40,728 nucleotides of DNA from Myxococcales bacterium. GTDB lineage: Bacteria > Myxococcota_A > Polyangia > GCA-2747355. The translations under genes were made by a program, and so were the position numbers. The stretch is from contig JAGQIK010000245.1 of the NCBI GenBank assembly GCA_020431405.1, forward strand, positions 1 to 40,728, in the 5' to 3' direction. Within the stretch, counting starts at the first letter, position 1; every line of letters starts with the position of its first letter. The notes under the pieces are model-generated. The model was not told the origin of the DNA. It made no database searches and saw only the letters and a program-made list of their open reading frames with translations. Below are positions 1 through 7,123 of this stretch, one piece after another.

Positions 1-1
1 A

Positions 2-664
2 GCCGAATGGCTCGATCGTCCCGTGCAGGTGAGCACGGCCACGTACGGCACGCGGATGCACGCGCTCATCGAGGAGCTCAACAAGGTGCGCAGCTCCGGC
101 GGGTGGCCCGAAGTGCGCGTCAGGCCTCTCTTGCACAGGCTGCAGTTCGAGCTCCGCTGTCATATCGTTCCGCAAGCCCTACAGCCCTCGATCTTCATCA
201 TCGATGCCGATAGCTTGACGCACCCCGCCGCAGTGTTGAACGCAGCGAAGGTAGCGATGAACCACTTCCTCAGTCGCCGCCGCGCGCTACGTTACCTCGA
301 GCACGGCCAGCGCCCGATCGCCGTCGAGCTGCACCCTGAGCTCTGGGCGGTCGTCTGCACGTGGCAAGAGACGCAGAACGACGCGCCGGTGCCGTGCCGC
401 TTGCACTACACCGCCGGCCTCGACATCGGCCGAGCGGCGTTCCACGCGACAGCCATTCGTGTCGTGGACGAGGGCGAAGCTGGTGGGCAACAGCCCTTGC
501 AGAACAAGCTCGGCGCAGGCAATCCGCTGCTCGCGCAAGAGGTAGAAGCCGACCTCGACAAGCTGTCCGAGCTCTCAGGCGCCGACTGCAGCCCCTTCGA
601 GACCACGACCATCGACGGCTTCGAGGGTGACTGGGTCATCTTCATCGTTCCCTTCAATACCTAA
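2..664 (+). CDS. Hypothetical protein, 5' end cut by window edge
   Basis: The frame is open from base 2 with no upstream stop, so the gene probably begins outside the window; a GTG at 23 is a possible internal start. At least 213 residues are coded, ending in TAA at 662-664. The C-terminal part is acidic and ends in a hydrophobic strand-like segment (DWVIFIVPFN). I recognise no family. It precedes a cysteine-cluster gene and is separated from it by a repeat-flanked hairpin, so it may be the end of its transcription unit. Codon use looks like its neighbours. Confidence 0.6.
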   Translation, partial: AEWLDRPVQVSTATYGTRMHALIEELNKVRSSGGWPEVRVRPLLHRLQFELRCHIVPQALQPSIFIIDADSLTHPAAVLNAAKVAMNHFLSRRRALRYLEHGQRPIAVELHPELWAVVCTWQETQNDAPVPCRLHYTAGLDIGRAAFHATAIRVVDEGEAGGQQPLQNKLGAGNPLLAQEVEADLDKLSELSGADCSPFETTTIDGFEGDWVIFIVPFNT

Positions 665-713
665 GATAGGTACACTGGGGGGCTGGCGACAGCCCCCCGA
701 AAGGATAGGTACA
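665..713 (+). repeat. Direct repeat GATAGGTACA flanking a GNRA-loop hairpin
   Basis: GATAGGTACA occurs at 665-674 and again at 704-713. Between the copies, 677-685 (GGGGGGCTG) pairs perfectly with 690-698 around a GCGA tetraloop, a 9-bp stem. There is no T-run after the stem, so it is not a textbook terminator. The second repeat ends 5 nt before the next start codon at 719. It could be a terminator for the upstream gene, a translational operator, or a protein-binding site. Confidence 0.6.
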
Positions 714-718
714 TTTAA

Positions 719-1462
719 ATGCGATTCTCCACTCACGTGGCCAGCGTGGAAGACTTCTGCCTCGCGCTGCTGCAAATCCCAGCCGGTTCGCTGTTTCGCC
801 ACAACGACGCGGGAGACCTCCCCGCCCTGGGACGCCCGCAGCGCTGGCTGCTGACCAACCGCGAGCAGGGCAAGACTGGCAAGAGCTATCGCTCGCGCAC
901 GTCGCGCGGTAGCTGTCCCGCAGACTGCCTCATCTACCCCATCTGCTACGCCAGCGTCGGGCCCATCTCCTGGCACTGGAAAGCCCTCGGCAAGTGGTTC
1001 AAGCGCGGCGCCAAAGCGATGGACTGGCGCGCCGTGCTCGAGATGGCGAAAGCCACGTCGCATCTCGTGTCGTGGACCTATACGCACTGGGACTGGCGCC
1101 GGTACCGCAAGACGTTGCTCCGAGCCAACGCGCTCGGCATGACGATCAACGTCTCGACCGAGGACCCCGCCGAAGCCGTCAAGGCCTTTCGAGCCGGCCT
1201 GCCCGTGACCCTCGTGGCGCCGCCCACGCAGCGCCGCCCGCTTGACCTCGATGGCATCCCTGGCTACATCTGCCCAGCGCTGCTGCAAGAGGGCTTCACC
1301 TGCGACGACTGCGGCAACGGGTCGCCATTGTGCGCTCGAGCTGATCGACACTTCATCGTGGTGTTCCCTGCGCACGGCAGCCGCGCCAACAAGGTCTGGT
1401 CGCTCATCAAGCCGCTGTGGGAGCACTGGTGGTCCAGCCGCGGCGAGCAACCTCCGTGTTGA
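719..1462 (+). CDS. DUF7227-like cysteine-cluster phage protein
   Basis: The 247-residue product has an N-terminal cysteine group at residues 66, 70 and 76 in CPADCLIYPICYA (C-x3-C-x5-C). A second C-terminal group follows (CDDCGNGSPLC) just before a hydrophobic strand. The layout resembles phage DUF7227 proteins and faintly resembles Fe-S or radical-SAM barrels, with alternating helices and strands in between (VSWTYTHW, MTINVSTE). The biochemical role is unknown; metal binding is inferred from the cysteines only. The ATG at 719 follows AAGGA at a rather long distance. The stop overlaps the next start (TGATG), so it heads a small cluster with the next two genes. Confidence 0.6.
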   Translation: MRFSTHVASVEDFCLALLQIPAGSLFRHNDAGDLPALGRPQRWLLTNREQGKTGKSYRSRTSRGSCPADCLIYPICYASVGPISWHWKALGKWFKRGAKAMDWRAVLEMAKATSHLVSWTYTHWDWRRYRKTLLRANALGMTINVSTEDPAEAVKAFRAGLPVTLVAPPTQRRPLDLDGIPGYICPALLQEGFTCDDCGNGSPLCARADRHFIVVFPAHGSRANKVWSLIKPLWEHWWSSRGEQPPC

Positions 1463-1638
1463 TGGCGAAGGCGCCGTTCAAGCGGGTCTATAGCTGCACC
1501 ATCAAGAAGCGCTTCAAGACCAAGAACGCCGCCAAGAACCACGCCGCCAAGTACGAGACGCCCACGTGGCCCTATCGCTGCGAGTTCTGCGGTGGGTGGC
1601 ACCTAACCAAGAAGAAGCCAGAGAGGCCAAAGAAATGA
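1462..1638 (+). CDS. Small zinc-finger-like protein
   Basis: A 58-residue, very basic protein. It has one cysteine near the N-terminus (VYSC) and YRCEFCGGWHLT near the C-terminus, a short phage zinc-ribbon pattern (CxxCGxWHLT). Binding of nucleic acid is likely from charge and the knuckle, but the target is unknown. The ATG overlaps the preceding TGA by one base, indicating translational coupling. The last residues are a lysine/arginine tail. Confidence 0.6.
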   Translation: MAKAPFKRVYSCTIKKRFKTKNAAKNHAAKYETPTWPYRCEFCGGWHLTKKKPERPKK

Positions 1639-1802
1639 CCCGCTATCGATTCAAGGTCATCGATCAGGGCTTTGACCCGGGCGACCCCAACGAGTGGGGC
1701 GAGTACGTCGTGACCGAGTCCTCGATCGAAGCCGCTCGCGATAGAGCCGCCCTCGAGCTCGAGGACCCCGAGGTGAACGGTCCAAAGCGGCCGAGGGACT
1801 GA
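1635..1802 (+). CDS. Hypothetical small protein
   Basis: A 55-residue protein starting at an ATG that overlaps the previous TGA (ATGA), so probably co-translated. It starts with a strand-like MTRYRFKVIDQG and has an acidic helix (SSIEAARDRAALELED). It is not recognised. Base use and coupling argue that it is real rather than chance. Confidence 0.5.
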   Translation: MTRYRFKVIDQGFDPGDPNEWGEYVVTESSIEAARDRAALELEDPEVNGPKRPRD

Positions 1803-1805
1803 CGC

Positions 1806-2480
1806 ATGACCGCGAAAAGCAAGCACGACGTGGGCACGCTGCTCGAGCGCGTGCGGCGGCAGGTGGCGGGCGAGGCGAAAGACCACGAGCAGGCGGCCAA
1901 CGATCTGCAGCCGACGGATGGGCGCCGCATCGACGAGATATCACGGCACGGACTCGTTGCGAGCACGTACCGAAGAGCCCTCCGCATCCTAGACGCCGCC
2001 ATCGCTGAGGCCAACGCCGCGGGCCGGGCGCCGGAGCGGGAGACATTGCAGGTTGGCGATCTCGTTGGGGGTGGACTTCGACGGCAATATCGTCGCGTCA
2101 AACGAGCGAGCTGCGCTGCTCGGCGAAGCGATGGCGGAGACTGTGGCGCAGCAACTCAGTGCAGCCATCAACGCCCCGGCCATCGCAACGCGGGGAGACT
2201 TCCTTCGTGCAGCCATGTCCATCGATGGTGTGATCGACGCGGAGATCGTGGACCCACCGCACCACGGGATCACTGGCGCGGTAGACTTGCGCATCAGGGT
2301 GCATGGCGGGCCGCAAGATGCACGAAACACAGCAGCGCAACTGCAGTCTGTTCTGAATGGGCGCACGCCTGTCGGCGCCACGGTGCACCTTACCGTGGAT
2401 TACGGCAACCGAGGCGCGGGAGGCGGCGTCACGCGAACCGTTGTAGGCTGACCATGTGCCGCTGTGGCTGCCCGGAATAG
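1806..2480 (+). CDS. Hypothetical protein, probably frameshifted near 2045-2075
   Basis: The first roughly 85 residues (from ATG 1806) look like a normal helical protein. From about 2060 the same frame becomes rich in Arg, Cys and His and resembles an off-frame reading. Meanwhile frame +1 from 2053 onward reads as a good protein to 2451. A five-G run at 2067-2071 lies at the changeover. The simplest reading is that the gene runs 1806 to about 2070 and continues in the next frame to 2451, by indel, sequence error or recoding. Otherwise the true product is short-lived or artefactual beyond 2070. Function unknown. Confidence 0.45.
   Translation: MTAKSKHDVGTLLERVRRQVAGEAKDHEQAANDLQPTDGRRIDEISRHGLVASTYRRALRILDAAIAEANAAGRAPERETLQVGDLVGGGLRRQYRRVKRASCAARRSDGGDCGAATQCSHQRPGHRNAGRLPSCSHVHRWCDRRGDRGPTAPRDHWRGRLAHQGAWRAARCTKHSSATAVCSEWAHACRRHGAPYRGLRQPRRGRRRHANRCRLTMCRCGCPE
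2053..2451 (+). CDS. Hypothetical protein (or 3' part of a frameshifted gene)
   Basis: 132 residues if begun at TTG 2053, with GGGAG about 10 nt upstream; a GTG at 2071 is an alternative. The body alternates helices (AALLGEAMAETVAQQLSAA) with strands that look like a small alpha/beta domain, ending in a glycine-rich tail. It may be a separate gene with a weak start or the second half of the gene starting at 1806. It precedes the terminase, which would suit a small terminase or head accessory protein, but no signature supports that. Confidence 0.55.
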   Translation: MAISLGVDFDGNIVASNERAALLGEAMAETVAQQLSAAINAPAIATRGDFLRAAMSIDGVIDAEIVDPPHHGITGAVDLRIRVHGGPQDARNTAAQLQSVLNGRTPVGATVHLTVDYGNRGAGGGVTRTVVG

Positions 2481-3838
2481 CTGAGCCCATCTCGCCCCTC
2501 GTCGGTGAGGCGTGGCACCTGTACCCCTATCTCGAGCACGTCATCGGCGCGATAGAGCGCGAGCTCGCCAAGCCCAACGGGCGGATCATCGTCAACACGC
2601 CGCCGCGGCACGGTAAGTCGACCACAACGTCACACTGGCTGCCCGTCGCGTTCCTCGAAGCCTTCCCCCAGCGCAAAGTCATCCTCGCGAGCCACACGGC
2701 AAAGGCTGCGTCCGAGTGGGGGCAGAAGGCCAGGGACACGTTCGCCATTCCCGAGTTGTGCACGGAGGTGCGCCAGGACAAGAGCGCCATCGATGACTGG
2801 CAAACGACAGAGGGCGGCGGCATGCGTACCACGGGCGTGGGCGGGCCGATTACCGGAAAGGGCTTCCACCTCGGGATCATCGACGACGTCACGAAGAACG
2901 CTGAGCAAGCCTACAGCCCGGTCTTTCAGCAGAAGACGATCGACTGGTTCAACTCGACCTTTTACACGAGGGCTGAGCCGGGCGGCTGCATCGTCGTGAA
3001 CATGACCCGCTGGCACGAAAACGACCTGACGGGTTGGTTGCTGCGCGAGCACTCCGACGACTGGACGCACATCGTGCTGCCGGCGCTCGCCGAGGACGAC
3101 GACCAGATCGGCCGCGCGCCAGGCGAGGCGCTCTGCCCTGAGCGCTATGACGCCGAAGATCTGCAGCGCATCCGCACGGCGGTTGGCTCGTGGGTCTGGG
3201 CTGGCCTCTATCAGCAGCGCCCGCGGCCGGCCAGCGGCGCCATCATCAAGCGGCACTGGCTGCGCTACTACGATCAGCTGCCCGATGGTGCGCGGCTCGT
3301 GGGGCTCAGCGTCGACGCGACGTTCAAGGATACGGACGGCAGCGACTACGTCGTAATCCAGGCATGGGCGCGGCGCCTCGCGGAGTTCTACCTGGTCGAC
3401 CAGATCCGCGAACGGATGGACTTTCAGGAGACCTGCGTCGCGCTGCTCAATATGATCGAGCGCTGGCCCGGCGCTCTGTCGCGGTGGATCGAGGATAAGG
3501 CGAACGGGCCCGCCATCATCTCGGCGCTCGAGTCGATGGTGCCGGGGCTGATCGCCGTCGAGCCGATGGGCAGCAAGGAAGCCCGCGTGCGCGCCGTGTC
3601 GCCACTGTTCGAAGCCGGCAACGTGTTCCTGCCGCGTCACGCGCCGTGGCTCGGAGCGTACGAGGCCGAGCTTTGCGCCTTCCCGAGCGCGCCCCACGAC
3701 GACCAGGCGGACGCGACGAGTCAGGCCCTGCTGAAGATGACCGAGAGCAGCAAGCCGCTGCAGCCCGGCGATGTCAAGACGGTCGCGGCGCGGCGCTTCG
3801 AGTCGCGCGGGACGGGGCGCAACTGGGGCGGATACTAG
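2456..3838 (+). CDS. terL: Terminase large subunit (ATPase/nuclease)
   Basis: This 460-residue protein is the DNA packaging motor. The N-terminal ATPase has a Walker A at residues 49-56 (PPRHGKST) and a Walker B near 141-144 (GIIDD). The C-terminal RNase H-like nuclease begins at about residue 277 with SVDATFKDTDGSDY, and a late acidic cluster DDQADA fits the third metal ligand. Length is normal for the Terminase_6 group. It starts at GTG 2456; no SD is visible, but TAGGCT sits exactly 6 nt before the start. No small terminase subunit is recognised upstream; one of the small genes at 1635-2451 may serve. Confidence 0.93.
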   Translation: MPLWLPGIAEPISPLVGEAWHLYPYLEHVIGAIERELAKPNGRIIVNTPPRHGKSTTTSHWLPVAFLEAFPQRKVILASHTAKAASEWGQKARDTFAIPELCTEVRQDKSAIDDWQTTEGGGMRTTGVGGPITGKGFHLGIIDDVTKNAEQAYSPVFQQKTIDWFNSTFYTRAEPGGCIVVNMTRWHENDLTGWLLREHSDDWTHIVLPALAEDDDQIGRAPGEALCPERYDAEDLQRIRTAVGSWVWAGLYQQRPRPASGAIIKRHWLRYYDQLPDGARLVGLSVDATFKDTDGSDYVVIQAWARRLAEFYLVDQIRERMDFQETCVALLNMIERWPGALSRWIEDKANGPAIISALESMVPGLIAVEPMGSKEARVRAVSPLFEAGNVFLPRHAPWLGAYEAELCAFPSAPHDDQADATSQALLKMTESSKPLQPGDVKTVAARRFESRGTGRNWGGY

Positions 3839-3869
3839 TGTTGACTTCGCGGTGCCGCGCTGTCAGCAT
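3838..3869 (+). promoter_or_regulatory. Dyadic promoter/operator copy A
   Basis: GTGTTGAC, 16 nt, GTCAGCAT. Read as a promoter this is TTGACT, 17 nt, CAGCAT. Read as an operator it is an inverted repeat of TGTTGAC, with an inner GCGG/CCGC dyad. The same arrangement occurs at 10891-10922 and on the minus strand at 37264-37295. It begins on the last base of the terminase stop codon. The -10 ends 7 nt before the ATG at 3876, so the transcript would be leaderless. Confidence 0.65.
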
Positions 3870-3875
3870 GGGCGC

Positions 3876-4286
3876 ATGACGAAGCTGCGAGACATCGTGT
3901 TCACCAATCCAATATCAGGTCAGGCTCAGGCGGCGGTTGATCGGGTCTGCGCAGAGGCCAAGGCAGAGAGGGCCACCCCATCTCAGACGATGGCGCACCT
4001 GTTAGAGACGCTGCGCGCTGGCATCTCCGACGAGTCCGATGATGCGCTGGTTGTGCTCGCCGTTGTGGTCGAGCGCGCCGTCGAGCGCATGATGGACGCT
4101 TGCGCGGTGTTCGAGGACTTCATGGTCAAGGATGGCGTAGACCCGTCAGCCGCGGTGAGCGTGTCAGACCTGGTGAACAGACCGGACATACGGCGCGAGG
4201 CGCGGCGCTACGGCGTGTCCGCCGAGGCGTACGTCAGGCACAACTACTTCGACCTGATCAAGGATCCCAGCGAGGTGCCTAAGTGA
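3876..4286 (+). CDS. Hypothetical protein with scaffold-type C-terminal motif
   Basis: A 136-residue, mainly helical protein starting at ATG 3876, directly behind promoter copy A and without an SD. Residues 102-128 align without gaps to residues 370-396 of the capsid protease/scaffold protein (14 of 27 identical: RPD-x3-EA-x3-GV-x-AE-x-Y-x3-NY-x2-LI), and both copies lie at the extreme C-terminus. Scaffold C-termini commonly dock on coat protein, so this protein may enter or bind the procapsid; that is inference. The stop overlaps the next gene's start (GTGA). Confidence 0.65.
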   Translation: MTKLRDIVFTNPISGQAQAAVDRVCAEAKAERATPSQTMAHLLETLRAGISDESDDALVVLAVVVERAVERMMDACAVFEDFMVKDGVDPSAAVSVSDLVNRPDIRREARRYGVSAEAYVRHNYFDLIKDPSEVPK

Positions 4287-5026
4287 AAATCCCCACCCCC
4301 TACCTCGTCATCGTCTACCGCGGCGGCTGCCGCCCGCGTGCCTACGCCTGCGCCGTGCGCGACGCGGCAAACGGGCTCGTCGGCGCGAGCGGCAAGATCG
4401 ACAAGGGCGCCATCTGGGAGCAGCGCGCACGCTACGCCACGCACTTCCTCGAGCAGTCTCCGCAGCAGTGGATGCTCTTCGTCGACGGCGATCTCGAGTG
4501 GCGCGAGGACATGATCCCCACGCTCGGCAGCATCGTCATGGAGACGCGCGGCGTGGTCGGCTGCGTCGTCAGCAAGGACAGCTTCGGCGCGGGCTGCGCG
4601 ACGTCGCCACCGATGGGGCGACACGAAGGGATCGGCGACGGGTCGCGGCGCTACGTCGACGTCGAGCACGGCATCGGGGCGCCGATGGCGATCCACCGCG
4701 ACGCGCTGGCGAAGATCGTCGAGGCGGCTCCGTTCTTCAACGCGCCAAGCGATCTTGAAGAGCTGACGCTAGACCGCGTCGAGATCGACAAGACCGGCGA
4801 GCGCTACTGGACCTTCTTCCAGCCGTACAACAGAGCGTGGATGCCGACGCGATACGAGGGCAAAGAGCCGCTCATGCAGCACCGCCACGACGACACAGCG
4901 TTCTGCGACCGCGCCCTGGCCGCTGGCGCGCGCATCAGCGTGGCGCTCGGGCCGCGCGTGCTGCACTACGGCGAGTTCGGCTTCTCGCCAGAGACGTCGG
5001 TGCGCGAGGACTTGGTGGGGCTATGA
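4283..5026 (+). CDS. Glycosyltransferase, GT-A-like
   Basis: This 247-residue protein has a DXD-type site DGD at residues 68-70 after a hydrophobic strand (WMLFVDGDLEW). A later HDDTAFCDRALAAG segment followed by a strand and a His (VLHYG) is typical of GT2/Anp1-like phage glycosyltransferases. It would transfer a sugar to an unknown acceptor: modified DNA, virion protein or host envelope. GTG 4283 overlaps the upstream TGA. A glycosyltransferase between terminase and portal is out of place for the head module and suggests an acquired moron. Confidence 0.75.
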   Translation: MKIPTPYLVIVYRGGCRPRAYACAVRDAANGLVGASGKIDKGAIWEQRARYATHFLEQSPQQWMLFVDGDLEWREDMIPTLGSIVMETRGVVGCVVSKDSFGAGCATSPPMGRHEGIGDGSRRYVDVEHGIGAPMAIHRDALAKIVEAAPFFNAPSDLEELTLDRVEIDKTGERYWTFFQPYNRAWMPTRYEGKEPLMQHRHDDTAFCDRALAAGARISVALGPRVLHYGEFGFSPETSVREDLVGL

Positions 5027-5174
5027 AAGTCGAAGTCCTCGACAACTGGCCGCCGCAAGCGCAACCCTTTCCGCAGCACAGGCACGGCAGCTGGCCGACG
5101 TGTGCGACGACATCGCGGCGCAGCTGACGCAGATGGCGCACGAGGGCGAGGCGCTATCGCGGAGGTTCAGGTGA
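5023..5174 (+). pseudogene. Frameshifted remnant of a small early gene paralogue
   Basis: ATG 5023 overlaps the glycosyltransferase stop (ATGA), but its frame ends after 34 codons at 5127. One frame over, 5046-5174 encodes LAAASATLSAAQARQLADVC and continues to a TGA at 5172-5174. That frame matches the minus-strand gene at 39338-39610: 21 of 31 residues identical over the segment RQLA...C.D.AAQL..MAHE.EAL.RRF. Restoring one base near 5043-5046 would join both parts into a roughly 50-residue protein. So this is a truncated, frameshifted paralogue or a sequencing indel. Confidence 0.6.
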
Positions 5175-5191
5175 TGGTGTAGGCTCACCTC

Positions 5192-5683
5192 ATGGCCGAG
5201 ATTGTACTGACAAAGTCCCTCGTCAAGCGCTTCTGGGCTAAGGTCGACGTGCGCGACCCTGGCGTGTGCTGGCCGTGGATGGCATCGCGGACAAGGAGCG
5301 GTGGCTACGGTCAGATCAGCAACGGCCCTGCGCCAGTCCGTGCGCATCGAGTCGCGTACGCGATAGCCCGCAGCGACCCTGGCGGCCTGTGTGTGCTTCA
5401 CCGTTGCGACAACCCTCGATGCGTCAACCCGGCGCATCTTTTTCTCGGAACGCGCGCCGACAACAACGCAGACATGCGATCAAAAGGTCGAGATGTCGTG
5501 CATGGGAAAGGTGGCCGCAAGGGGTCGCTGCATTCCCAAGCCAAACTCGTCGAGGACGACATCTGGGCGATCCGTGAGTTTGCTGCGTGCGGGATCGGGT
5601 TCGCCGCGATAGGCGCGATGTTCGGTGTTTCGCGAGCCACGGTGCGCGACGCAGCCACAGGGCGGACATGGGGGCATGTTTGA
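5192..5683 (+). CDS. HNH homing-type endonuclease with C-terminal HTH
   Basis: 163 residues. The N-terminus has the usual free-standing homing layout (FWAKVDV...CWPW...GGYG). The HNH_3 core follows: RAHRVAY, then LHRCDNPRCVNPAHLFLGT and DNNADM. The C-terminal 45 residues (IWAIREF...IGAMFGVSRATVRDAATG) form a helix-turn-helix for site recognition. It nicks or cuts DNA to spread itself; HNH genes beside terminase and portal can also assist packaging, but the full AHR...CDNP set favours homing. It sits beside a broken gene. TAGGCT lies 6 nt before the ATG and there is no SD, and the stop overlaps the portal start (TGATG). Confidence 0.88.
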   Translation: MAEIVLTKSLVKRFWAKVDVRDPGVCWPWMASRTRSGGYGQISNGPAPVRAHRVAYAIARSDPGGLCVLHRCDNPRCVNPAHLFLGTRADNNADMRSKGRDVVHGKGGRKGSLHSQAKLVEDDIWAIREFAACGIGFAAIGAMFGVSRATVRDAATGRTWGHV

Positions 5684-7086
5684 TGTCCGCTCGTTATCGG
5701 AGGTTTGTGCCCGAGGAAAAGCGGCGCCCGAGGAAGCCTCGCGAGGGGGTGATTATTGGGTCGTGGCGTGATGATTACGACGTCGACACCGGGCGCAAGA
5801 ACCTCGACCCCGCCAAGCTAGGGCGACTGCTGCGCCGAGCCGACCAGGGCGACCACCGCGCGCAGCAAGAAGCCTTCTCAGCCTGTCTCGAAGATCCCCA
5901 CGTCCACACCGTCGTCAGCAAGCGCATCCGCCGCGTGCTGTCGCGGCAGTTCACCATCACCGCCGCAGTCGAAGACGACGCCGCTGCAGAGAAGGCCGCC
6001 GAACTCTGCCGTTCGGTCGTGCTCGGCGAGGGCGGTGAGGGCTACGGGATCTGCAACTGGCGCGAGGCGCTGTGGCACCTCGGCGAGGCCGTTGCCCGCG
6101 GCTTCGCGTTGAGCCAGATCGTCTGGGACCACGACGGCTCGCTGTGGCGCCCGGTCAAGCTGAAGCGCTGGATGGCGCGAGACACGCAGCTCGGCGATCC
6201 GCGCGACCCCGGCATCGGCGCCGATCGCGACGTCGACGAGATCCGAATCCTCACCGCGGCTGCGTCGTGGGAGGGCGAGCCGCTCGACCCCTACCAGTGG
6301 ATCGTGCACGTGCGCCGAGCTCGAAGTGATGCGCTGGCCAAGTGCGCGCTGCTGCGCATGTGCGTGTGGTGGTGGCTCTTCAAACACTTCAGCGCGAAGG
6401 ACTGGGTGATCTTCGCCGAGCGCTACGGCATGCCGCTGCGCCTGGGCAAGTACCCGCTGCACGCCGGCCAGACCGAGCGCGACGCGCTGCTCGATGCCGT
6501 TATCACGTTGGGGAAAGACGGCGGCGCCATCATGCCCGAGGGCGCGATGATCGAGCTCGTCGAGGCGGTCGTGCGTGGAGAGGTGCCCTACCAGCCGCTG
6601 ATCACGACGGCCGACGCGCAGATCAGCAAGGCCGTGCTCGGGCAGACACTGACGACGGAGGCGGGCACGCGCGGCGCGCGCTCGCTCGGCGAGGTGCACC
6701 AGGACAGCGAGAAGGACATCGCCAACGACGACGGCATTGCGCTGGCCGAGACGATTCACCGCTGTCTGCTGACGCCCATCGTGCGCTTCAACATGCCCGA
6801 GGGGACACTGGTCCCGTCGTGTGCATTCCTCGAGAGCGAGCAGGAAGACAAGCTGGCGAGAGCTCAGCGCGACAAGATCCTGATCAAAGACATCCGGCTC
6901 CCCGTGGGCGAAAAGTACCTGTACGAGACCTACGACATTCCGCCGCCGGCCGATGGTGAAGCCCTGGTCAATCCGCCCGCAGATCCGCCGCCGTTCGGGG
7001 GCAAGCCCGGCGATGGCGGGCAGGACCCGCAGCAGGACAGCGAAGACCCGCCTGGGGACTCAGAGGACCCGAAGCAAAACGAGTGA
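5683..7086 (+). CDS. Portal protein, Mu gp29-like (DUF935)
   Basis: 467 residues; ATG 5683 overlaps the HNH stop codon. The protein forms the dodecameric head vertex through which DNA enters. Conserved DUF935 features include the N-terminal LRRADQGDHRAQQEAFSACLEDPHV helix and the RIRRVLSRQFTI strand. The WREALWHLGEAVARGFALSQIVW core and the SAKDWVIFAERYGMPLRLGKY segment also fit. The C-terminus is a low-complexity Asp/Pro/Gly tail from about residue 425. Position between terminase and protease fits Mu order. Confidence 0.9.
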   Translation: MSARYRRFVPEEKRRPRKPREGVIIGSWRDDYDVDTGRKNLDPAKLGRLLRRADQGDHRAQQEAFSACLEDPHVHTVVSKRIRRVLSRQFTITAAVEDDAAAEKAAELCRSVVLGEGGEGYGICNWREALWHLGEAVARGFALSQIVWDHDGSLWRPVKLKRWMARDTQLGDPRDPGIGADRDVDEIRILTAAASWEGEPLDPYQWIVHVRRARSDALAKCALLRMCVWWWLFKHFSAKDWVIFAERYGMPLRLGKYPLHAGQTERDALLDAVITLGKDGGAIMPEGAMIELVEAVVRGEVPYQPLITTADAQISKAVLGQTLTTEAGTRGARSLGEVHQDSEKDIANDDGIALAETIHRCLLTPIVRFNMPEGTLVPSCAFLESEQEDKLARAQRDKILIKDIRLPVGEKYLYETYDIPPPADGEALVNPPADPPPFGGKPGDGGQDPQQDSEDPPGDSEDPKQNE

Positions 7087-7115
7087 TTGGCGCTTGGCCC
7101 CGCTTCCGGTATAAG
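7087..7115 (+). promoter_or_regulatory. Sigma70-like promoter for the head operon
   Basis: TTGGCG (7087-7092), a 17-nt spacer, and TATAAG (7110-7115), directly after the portal stop codon. The -10 ends 8 nt before ATG 7124 and no SD lies between, so the mRNA would begin at or next to the start codon. It would drive the protease, scaffold and capsid genes. Confidence 0.6.
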
Positions 7116-7123
7116 CTTGGGCC

